Made by a program: the position numbers and the translations under genes. Source: QPIN01 sp964399475 (lineage in GTDB: Bacteria > Pseudomonadota > Gammaproteobacteria > Methylococcales > Methylomonadaceae). Taken from it: a stretch of 11,388 nt of DNA. Every line of letters begins with the position of its first letter. Positions within the stretch are counted from its first letter, which is position 1. Below are positions 1 through 5,016 of the stretch, one piece after another. The notes under the pieces were generated by a model that did not search any database, was not told the origin of the DNA, and worked only from the letters and a program-made list of their open reading frames with translations. The stretch lies in contig CAYNRB010000095.1 of assembly GCA_964399475.1 (NCBI GenBank), forward strand, positions 1-11,388. The letters run 5' to 3'.

Positions 1-138
1 AAAACTGCAATAAATTTACAACTTTTGGCGACAACTAGCTTGAAAATCACCGGTAGTGGCTGGATTTTGGGACAAGGACGTCCCAAAATTCTGACAGTAC
101 GCAATGGCGCGCTTGGCATTTCCGGAACTCAATGAATA
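1..138 (+). other. Open frame at left edge, possible transposase N-terminal remnant
   Basis: Frame 1 is open from the first base of the window to a TGA at 136-138 and reads KTAINLQLLATTSLKITGSG and then WILGQGRPKILTVRNGALG. It overlaps the start of the transposase frame at 104. Its position, immediately upstream of and in a different frame from the DDE domain, suggests the displaced N-terminal part of the same transposase after another frameshift. I do not recognise a domain in so short a piece. It could equally be the end of an unrelated gene cut by the window edge. Confidence 0.3.
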
Positions 139-1068
139 CACCGTAGAGGCGGCGGATGGACATTTTATCGATCATGCCTGCCATACCGAGAAAAATGGCA
201 AGGGGAAAGTTTATGCAGCGGGGGGTATTTACGCCTTGAATCTCAGAAATGGGTTACTGCGGTTTCTCTGTCTTGTGACCAACGGCACCCAAAGACATCA
301 AGAAATACCGAGATTACGCGAGTACATTGAAATGCAAAATAAAGGAAATAACCGCTCTCAGAAACATCTTTATGTCTACGATAAAGCCGTCACCGATTAT
401 GCCTGGTGGGATCAGCAGAAACGACACGCTAATCACATGATTTCAATGCTAAAAGAAAATTCAGTGGCGACGCTAGTTAAGTCTATCCCTTTTGATCCCC
501 TTCACGAGATAAATACAGGGGTTGAAGCGTACAGCGTGTACAAAAACAAGGGGATCAAATTTAGCGTAGTGGATTACCGTGATCCAGAAACCAAAAAACT
601 TCTCCGTTTTGTGACAACCTTGCCCGTGACGATTAACCCAGGAACCATCGCCATACTCTATTTCAAGCGCTGGACGATTGAAAAGACCTTCAACAACACC
701 AAAAGTACAACAAGGAAACCAAAGCCTGGTCATCTAATAACAACTCACTTAAAAATCAGATGCGTTTGACAGCCATGAGTTACAATCAAATACGTGTGTT
801 TGAAGAAGTTTCAAAAAGTCAGCAACCAGAATTAATCCACCCAGCGGATAAAAAGTACAGTGAGACGCTGGAGAAAAAGCAACACCAAGCTCAAAAACGA
901 GGTTGTTTTGTGAATCCTTTATTTTTCCAGGCGAGAATAACCCGTATCAGCTCATATACTATTCGGGCTGTTCAAAACGCAATAATAACAGGTACGTCTT
1001 TGCAGTGTTTTATGCGTTCTCTTGTGGCGAAGTTAGTGCCTCGGGTACCATTATTAGGGAAACACTGA
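104..1068 (+). pseudogene. IS4-family transposase, frameshifted
   Basis: This is a DDE transposase of the IS4 family, which would cut and paste its insertion sequence. Frame 2 (104-769) carries the first catalytic Asp (D18, in AADGHFIDHA), the second (D93, in YVYDKAVTDYAWW) and the exact IS4 YREK spacing: Y186, R189, E193, K200 in YFKRWTIEKTFNNTK. Directly after K200, around 700-708, the family-like sequence moves to frame 1, where it reads KYNKETKAWSSNNNSLKNQM and continues as LTAMSYNQIRVFEEVSKSQ and NPLFFQARITRISSYTIRAV to a stop at 1068. A one-base indel has therefore split the gene, and neither part alone would be active. The N-terminal DNA-binding part is absent or scrambled: frame 2 is closed just upstream of 104, while frame 1 is open from base 1 to about 135. 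Terminal inverted repeats were not found, so the element limits are unknown. IS4 membership is fairly certain; the exact IS is not recognised. Confidence 0.85.
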
Positions 1069-1157
1069 TGTCTAATATGCGCTTTATCCAGATATTAACG
1101 CTACGTCTCAGTCCTGCTTGTTCGGGTGTGTAGATAGCCATTCTATCAGATTGGATA

Positions 1158-1490
1158 TCACTCTAAATAATCAGCGTTCGAAGAATTTGGATTTTCAAGT
1201 CGAAAGATTGCGGCTACAAGGTTTTTTAAGGGGGCAAGTTCTTCAAGTGCATAAGCACATTCATCTAATATTAGATAGTTAAGTAAGGGTAAATATTGCT
1301 CTAACCTACCTGGCATTTTTACAATAAGATCTTTCAATTCAGTTGCAGTATTCCAGCGTTTATCTCCGTTATACAGCACTACTGGAAATATAGGCGGTAA
1401 TCGCTGGTCTGGAAGCAGTTGTCTGGATTTGATTAAATCTTGAAAAAGCAGGCCCATGTGGGTCATTTTCTTGTTATACTCGAAACTCTT
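1158..1490 (-). pseudogene. Rpn/YhgA-like nuclease, C-terminal fragment
   Basis: The minus strand encodes a piece of the Rpn family (recombination-promoting nuclease, formerly 'transposase_31' or YhgA-like; PD-(D/E)XK-type DNA endonucleases of about 300 residues). Recognisable family stretches are MGLLFQDLIKSRQLLPDQRL, PPIFPVVLYNGDKRWNTATE, YLPLLNYLILDECAY and LKNLVAAIFRLENPN. The frame stays open upstream of the first ATG (1466) as KSFEYNKK until a stop near 1491-1493, so that ATG is probably not a true start. The N-terminal catalytic region is missing here. A matching N-terminal fragment, also on the minus strand, lies about 870 bp away at 2359-2480. At about 102 residues the piece also stops early at the C-terminus. 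It is a remnant and should be inactive. Confidence 0.75.
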
Positions 1491-1510
1491 CTAAACATAA
1501 AATATAGGAT
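1475..1510 (+). promoter_or_regulatory. Possible -10 box and Shine-Dalgarno of the DUF937 gene
   Basis: TATACT at 1475-1480 could be a -10 box for the DUF937 gene, giving a leader of about 30 nt. No convincing -35 is present. AGGA at 1506-1509 lies 7 nt before the ATG at 1517 and is a good ribosome binding site that fixes this start. Confidence 0.4.
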
Positions 1511-1516
1511 GATCTG

Positions 1517-1936
1517 ATGGATTTAATGAAATTAGGTGCTGAATTAATCCAAAGCAAATTAGGTGGCGATGTAAGTGGTGACGGTATTGTTTCTGCTTTA
1601 TCTGGCTTATTAGGCGGTGGGGATGGAAAAGACCTGGATTTAAGTGGCTTGGTCTCTGGAATGATGAGTGAAGGCGGAGGAATAGGTGACATTATTGGTT
1701 CTTGGTTAGGTGATGGTGATAACTCGCCTATTTCAGGTAGCCAAATTCAATCATTATTGGGCAGTGATAAAATTTCAGCATTTGCCGGTATGTTAGGAAT
1801 TGATACCGATTCAGCAGCTGATAGCCTTGCTGAAGCTGTGCCTCAAATGGTTGATAAAGGCAGTAGCGGTGGTTCATTGCTAGATTCTGTTGGAGGCATT
1901 AGCGGCGCTATTGACCTTGCTAAAAAACTGTTCTAA
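1517..1936 (+). CDS. DUF937 (YidB-like) family protein
   Basis: This 139-residue protein of unknown function matches the DUF937 family, to which E. coli YidB belongs. It starts MDLMKLGAELIQSKLGG, has a central Gly/Asp/Ser-rich stretch (LLGGGDGKDLDLSGLVSG, then GIGDIIGSWLGDGDNSPISG), and continues with SQIQSLLGSDKISAFAGMLG and a C-terminal SGGSLLDSVGGISG ending AKKLF. The length is normal and the frame intact. There is no signal peptide or membrane segment, so a cytoplasmic location is likely. The start has a well-spaced AGGA. The next start, of the broken dodecin gene, is only 23 nt downstream, so the two probably formed one transcription unit. The gene sits between two pieces of an Rpn gene, suggesting that it arrived or was left there by rearrangement. 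No biochemical role is established for the family. Confidence 0.85.
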   Translation: MDLMKLGAELIQSKLGGDVSGDGIVSALSGLLGGGDGKDLDLSGLVSGMMSEGGGIGDIIGSWLGDGDNSPISGSQIQSLLGSDKISAFAGMLGIDTDSAADSLAEAVPQMVDKGSSGGSLLDSVGGISGAIDLAKKLF

Positions 1937-1959
1937 TTATTAATCAATAAGGTGTAACC

Positions 1960-2164
1960 ATGTCAGTTGCAAAAATCACAGAAATAACCGTAAGTTCAAA
2001 AATCAAGCTTTGATGATGCAATGGAAACAGGCATTAAAAGAGCCTCAAAAACCATTCGAAATCTTCAAGGAGCTTAGATAAAAGACCAAAAGGTAATTAT
2101 CAATGAAGGCAAAATAGTTGAGTATCGAGTAAATTTAAAACTGAGCTTTGTGCTGGATGATTGA
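1960..2164 (+). pseudogene. Dodecin, frameshifted and with in-frame stop
   Basis: Dodecins are flavin-binding dodecamers of about 68 residues that store or buffer FMN/riboflavin in the cytoplasm. Frame 1 from ATG 1960 reads MSVAKITEITVSSK, the typical dodecin start, then stops at 2011. Frame 2 resumes within the A-run at 1998-2002 and reads SSFDDAMETGIKRASKTIRN, LQGA, a TAG at 2075-2077, and then IKDQKVIINEGKIVEYRVN and LKLSFVLDD to a TGA at 2162-2164. The TAG stands where dodecins normally have the conserved flavin-stacking Trp (GAW), so TGG has probably become TAG. A one-base insertion in the A-run explains the frameshift. Everything else, including the Shine-Dalgarno AAGG at 1949-1952 seven nt before the ATG, is well preserved, so the loss looks recent. 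It lies 23 nt behind the DUF937 gene. Confidence 0.85.
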
Positions 2165-2171
2165 TCTTGTT

Positions 2172-2219
2172 AGCATTCAATGCTTCATTTTGGCTATAGA
2201 TGGTAATTAATTTACCATC
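2172..2219. repeat. Two small palindromes after the dodecin remnant
   Basis: AGCATTCAATGCT (2172-2184) is a perfect palindrome around one base, followed by a T-rich stretch. GATGGTAA-TTAAT-TTACCATC (2199-2219) is a perfect 8-bp stem with a 5-nt loop. One or both could have acted as terminator for the DUF937-dodecin unit, but neither has a strong T-run. Confidence 0.4.
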
Positions 2220-2253
2220 CTACATATGAGTTCATGATCAAAAAATGTCAGCA

Positions 2254-2350
2254 CGTAGGGCGGAAAAGCGATAACGCCTTTCACCATTAAGCGCATATCA
2301 AATCATTTTCGTCAGAATTGTCGGATAACGCTTTCGCTCATCCAACCTAC
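2254..2350. repeat. Inverted pair of dispersed-type intergenic repeats
   Basis: The left arm (about 2254-2284) begins GTAGGGCGGAAAAGCGATAA and ends CGCCTTTCACC. The right arm (2320-2350), read on the minus strand, begins GTAGGTTGGATGAGCGAAAG and ends CGTTATCCGAC. The arms share the pattern GTAGG-(N)2-GGA-(N)-AGCGA and face each other. This style (GTAGGGTGGA...AGCGAAGCG...CC) resembles short extragenic repeats widespread in gammaproteobacterial genomes. The right arm ends a few bases before the Rpn N-terminal fragment. Confidence 0.5.
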
Positions 2351-2358
2351 ATTTCATC

Positions 2359-2480
2359 TTAAGGGTTAAAATCAAGTTCCTTTACCCAATCTTCACGTAC
2401 AAAACCTTGTAACAGATCCACAATCATTTCAGGTTCTGAAAGAGCAATTTATAGGAATGGTCATAGTTTATCAGGAAACA
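2359..2480 (-). pseudogene. Rpn/YhgA-like nuclease, N-terminal fragment
   Basis: On the minus strand the sequence reads NYDHSYKLLF and, after a one-base shift at the T-run near 2441-2446, SEPEMIVDLLQGFVREDWVK followed by ELDFNP and a TAA (2359-2361). This is the characteristic N-terminus of Rpn nucleases (HDxSYKxLFSxPEMVxDLLxGFVxEDW). No start codon is left: the frame upstream closes at a TAG. The piece ends where the family would continue with about 45-50 residues before the segment found at 1158-1490. The order and strand of the two pieces fit one original gene interrupted or partly replaced by the 1490-2359 segment. It is too short for gene callers and is inactive. Confidence 0.7.
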
Positions 2481-2546
2481 CTAACACATACAGTTAGGAT
2501 TGGTTTTATTGACCTCGCTTTAAATGCGATCTTATTATTTTTATTA

Positions 2547-2575
2547 TTGAGTTGAATATATTTCCATATTATAAA
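2547..2575 (+). promoter_or_regulatory. Possible sigma-70 promoter of the HAD-GST unit
   Basis: TTGAGT (2547-2552) and TATAAA (2570-2575) are 17 nt apart, about 110 nt before the HAD phosphatase start. A second TATAAT lies at 2580-2585 without a well-placed -35. The region is very AT-rich, so chance matches are possible. Confidence 0.4.
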
Positions 2576-2684
2576 TTAATATAATGAATGTAAAAATAAT
2601 TAAAATTCAAACTTTAGACGAACCCAAAAAACCATCATAATGCATCCGATATTCCCCATTTAACACTTGATAAAAGATCAATAT

Positions 2685-3365
2685 ATGCATTCAACCAATG
2701 TAATTCTTGATATAGGCAATGTAATTTGCGAATGGAATCCTCAAAAATTAGTGGCTAATACATTTCCAAATGAGATAGAACAACAACAAGCTTTGAAGCA
2801 TATTATTCAACATAATGACTGGCTTGATCTTGATAAAGGCATTCTAGAAATCCCTCAGGCAATCGAAAATTCGATACAACGGTGTTCATTAAGCCCCGTT
2901 AAAATTGAAGCATTAATCAAATCCACGCCAGAATCACTTAAACCCAATTCTGCAATGATTGATGCTATTCGTAAACTTGCTGCCAAGGGTATACCTCTAT
3001 ATGTTCTTTCAAACATGCAACAACAAGCTTGGGAATACCTAGCTGAAACTTATGATTTCTGGGAATATTTCGAGGGTATTGTGGTGTCCTATCAAATTAA
3101 CTTGATCAAACCTGATAGAAATATTTTCAAATACATAACCCATCGTTATCGATTAGTCTGTGCAGACACCATTTTTTTTGATGATTCTATTGAAAATATA
3201 CGAGCGGCTGAACAATTTGGAATAAAATCAATCCATGTTACTGAACTTGATCTAGCTGCCAAATTATTAATAGACGAGGTTCTTTCAGATACTGATCAAC
3301 CCAAACATTTCAAGGATGCCACCAATGATAACGCTATATCAATTTCCGATTTCTCATTACTGTGA
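2685..3365 (+). CDS. HAD-superfamily phosphatase (YihX-like)
   Basis: This is a 226-residue soluble hydrolase of the haloacid dehalogenase superfamily, subfamily IA type, expected to dephosphorylate a small sugar or metabolite phosphate through an Asp-phosphate intermediate and Mg2+. Motif I is VILDIGNVICEW with nucleophile D9; the usual second Asp is Gly, as in the YihX (glucose-1-phosphatase) branch, which has DLGNV. The helical cap spans about residues 20-85. Motif II is YVLSNM (S109), motif III IKPD (K142), motif IV FFDDS (D166, D167). The C-terminal 30 residues (DEVLSDTDQPKHF onward) are an extension that overlaps the next gene. An upstream TTG at 2667 is in frame but has no ribosome site; ATG 2685 has a weak AAAAGA 7 nt before it and puts motif I at the usual distance from the N-terminus. 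The substrate cannot be told from sequence. Confidence 0.85.
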   Translation: MHSTNVILDIGNVICEWNPQKLVANTFPNEIEQQQALKHIIQHNDWLDLDKGILEIPQAIENSIQRCSLSPVKIEALIKSTPESLKPNSAMIDAIRKLAAKGIPLYVLSNMQQQAWEYLAETYDFWEYFEGIVVSYQINLIKPDRNIFKYITHRYRLVCADTIFFDDSIENIRAAEQFGIKSIHVTELDLAAKLLIDEVLSDTDQPKHFKDATNDNAISISDFSLL

Positions 3366-4053
3366 AAAAATCAGATGGACACTAGCTTATAAACAGATAG
3401 ATTATGAGGTAAAGAATCTTCTTCCTGGCTTACATAGCCTGACAACTTCAAAAATTGCAACACAGTCATCAGTACCGATACTAGTTCATGATGAAAAAGT
3501 CATTCAAGGATCCAGCCAGATCATTTCATATCTGGATGAAAACTTTATCGAGCATAATCTGACACCAATTGATGATCAATTAAAAGCACAGGCACTGGAG
3601 TGGGAAGACTTTGCAGACCGAGAGATAGGACCTGCTATTCGTAGTTGCTTTTATAACATCTTGTTAGAACACCCCAACATTGTCATCCCCTTTTTCGTAC
3701 ATCAAGGCCCTTGGTATGGAAAATTTATTTTACCTTTGATGTTTCCTACTTTAAAAGTAAAAATGTGCGAATTGATGGATATTAATGAAGTATCTGCTAA
3801 AAATTCCAAAGATCGACTGTCTATAGCAATTGATAAACTCTATTTATGTTTGCAAAAAAATTCATTCCTTGCTGGAAATGAATTTTCCCGAGCAGATTTA
3901 TCCACAGCCTCTTTACTGGCACCACTTCGAAGACCTAAAAAATATGGCTTAAATTGGCCTGACCATTTCCCTGAACCTTTAGAAAACTTGATAACTGAAT
4001 TTAATGTGAAAACATCCTGGGTAGATGATCTCTATGAGAAATACAGGGTCTAA
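3325..4053 (+). CDS. Glutathione S-transferase-like protein
   Basis: This 242-residue cytosolic protein has a GST fold. Residues 1-75 form a thioredoxin-like domain: MITLYQFPISHYCEKIRW carries S10 and C13 as candidate glutathione-activating residues, VPIL has the cis-proline P51, and QGSSQI (61-66) is the glutathione gamma-glutamyl site. Residues 85-235 form the all-alpha GST_C domain with the folding motif SRADLSTASLLAP (D191). An ATG at 3316 is also in frame, but AAGGA at 3312-3316 sits 8 nt before ATG 3325 and too close to 3316, so 3325 is preferred. The gene overlaps the end of the phosphatase gene by 41 nt in a different frame, so the two are co-transcribed and probably translationally coupled. 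The substrate is unknown; detoxification or a thiol-transfer role is possible. Confidence 0.85.
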   Translation: MITLYQFPISHYCEKIRWTLAYKQIDYEVKNLLPGLHSLTTSKIATQSSVPILVHDEKVIQGSSQIISYLDENFIEHNLTPIDDQLKAQALEWEDFADREIGPAIRSCFYNILLEHPNIVIPFFVHQGPWYGKFILPLMFPTLKVKMCELMDINEVSAKNSKDRLSIAIDKLYLCLQKNSFLAGNEFSRADLSTASLLAPLRRPKKYGLNWPDHFPEPLENLITEFNVKTSWVDDLYEKYRV

Positions 4054-4069
4054 ATTTACTACTTTTTAA

Positions 4070-4245
4070 ATGGCTAAACTTTTACTGTTTATCCTTTCTA
4101 GTTACAATTTAGTGCCTGTAATCAATCTGAATCTACAGATAATCAGGCACCTATCGTTAAAAAGTCGCCCAAATTAAAACCCTCAACTTAGCGCCTCAAT
4201 TCTGGCAATTGATCAAGATATTAAGCCCAATTCGAATAGATGAGT
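4070..4245 (+). pseudogene. Possible lipoprotein remnant
   Basis: MAKLLLFILSS starting at ATG 4070 looks like a signal sequence. A different frame then gives SACNQSESTDNQAP with a lipobox-like Ser-Ala-Cys (Cys codon at 4117), followed by IVKKSPKLKPST and a stop at 4189-4191. A third frame from 4194 gives PQFWQLIKILSPIRIDE. Joined by two frameshifts, these would form a short lipoprotein. The pieces are small, so this may be coincidence. Confidence 0.25.
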
Positions 4246-4462
4246 AATAGAATCAAAAATCAATTACAAAAATACTGAGAGAATCAATTAGTAAATGGAA
4301 AAAAGCAATTGAAAAACCCTCCAATTCAATCTTAATGCTCTATAGCTAAAGGGCTGAGCAGTCAAATTTCAATATAATTGTTGACACTTGATGATCCGTG
4401 TATAAAATGAACTAATTCTTCCAGACAACTTTTCAAGTGCATGGATTCAAAAATTAAAGTAA
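4246..4462. other. Gene-free AT-rich stretch with a possible promoter
   Basis: No coding frame is supported here. The only pattern is TTGACA (4381-4386) and TAAAAT (4403-4408) separated by 16 nt, a plausible sigma-70 promoter on the plus strand with no gene directly behind it. It reads toward the 130-bp palindromic element. Confidence 0.3.
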
Positions 4463-4592
4463 TGAGCCACTTGCAAAACTATTTAATATCTTATTTATCA
4501 CTATATATTGTGTTTTATTTTAGGACAAACCACAAGATATAGATAGTGACTCAAAAATTGGTTGTTTTTTATACAGTTTTGCAAGTGGCTCA
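4463..4592. mobile_element. 130-bp MITE-like palindromic element
   Basis: Perfect 18-bp terminal inverted repeats TGAGCCACTTGCAAAACT (4463-4480) and their complement (4575-4592) bound a 130-bp non-coding element. Inside, TCACTATATATTGTG (4498-4512) pairs with CACAAGATATAGATAGTGA (4531-4549) with a small insertion, so the whole element can fold into one long imperfect hairpin. If the ends are taken as GAGCC...GGCTC, AAT stands on both sides as a possible 3-bp target duplication. The ends resemble those of IS5-type elements (GAGCC or GGGCC followed by TTGCAAA), which would supply the transposase in trans; that link is inference. Confidence 0.7.
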
Positions 4593-4643
4593 ATGTATAG
4601 CGGTATTTAGGAGCAAGGATTCAATATTATACGATAATGACTT

Positions 4644-4778
4644 GTCTTTTTGTCCGTCTTCTCGGCAATTGCTCCTGCATTGCTCTACTACACGCCATCC
4701 TTGGCGTAATGCGTTGTAGCAACAGTTGCGTAGCTTGCTATGCGCCAGTTGCTACACCTTGAAGACGAACAAAAAGAC
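4644..4778. repeat. Nested palindromic intergenic repeat
   Basis: GTCTTTTTGTCCGTCTTC (4644-4661) pairs with GAAGACGAACAAAAAGAC (4761-4778), 17 of 18 positions, around about 100 bases. Nested inside are TGTAGCAAC (4715-4723) with GTTGCTACA (4748-4756), a perfect 9-bp inverted repeat, and CGCCA-TCCT-TGGCG (4693-4706). The interior is clearly richer in G+C than its surroundings, which suggests an imported or genome-wide repeat unit. It contains no open frame. No flanking duplication was recognised. Confidence 0.55.
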
Positions 4779-5016
4779 CAGCAAGATTGGATGATTATTT
4801 TTTTCCATCTCCCTTAGCATAGTGAACTGGGTAATATTATCCTTTCTTCTTGTTCAAGTTTTGCACGGATTAATCTGATTCCTACTCAGTTTCTGAATAA
4901 TGAACAAAAGGCAAATCATTTGTCGATGCTAATTCCGTGTACAACCCTTTTTCAGTACTAACTGGCTAACAAATAGACTCAATCACTGCTAAAGTAAATA
5001 TACACGATACTAACCA
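4779..5016. other. Upstream region of the FHA-domain gene
   Basis: There is no coding frame and no repeat here. TATACA (about 4998-5003) and GATACT (about 5005-5010) are possible -10 boxes close to the start at 5017, but no good -35 accompanies them. No clear Shine-Dalgarno precedes the ATG. Confidence 0.3.

Noticed and set aside
700..708. Programmed -1 frameshift in the transposase
   Set aside because: The heptamer does not allow good re-pairing in the -1 frame and the family is normally single-frame.
473..733. 86-codon minus-strand frame opposite the transposase
   Set aside because: It lies wholly inside the strongly supported transposase on the other strand and resembles no protein.
903..1133. 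76-codon plus-strand frame in the transposase 3' part
   Set aside because: The overlapping frame 1 matches the transposase C-terminus (ITRISSYTIRAVQNAI); this one is its shadow.
1474..1692. 72-codon minus-strand frame rich in Pro and Ser
   Set aside because: It is the complement of the Gly/Asp-rich DUF937 coding sequence, which explains its odd composition.
2254..2350. CRISPR-like repeat array
   Set aside because: Only two diverged copies exist and they are inverted, not direct repeats with regular spacers.
2667..2684. TTG start for the HAD phosphatase
   Set aside because: There is no ribosome site before it, and ATG 2685 places motif I at the normal position.
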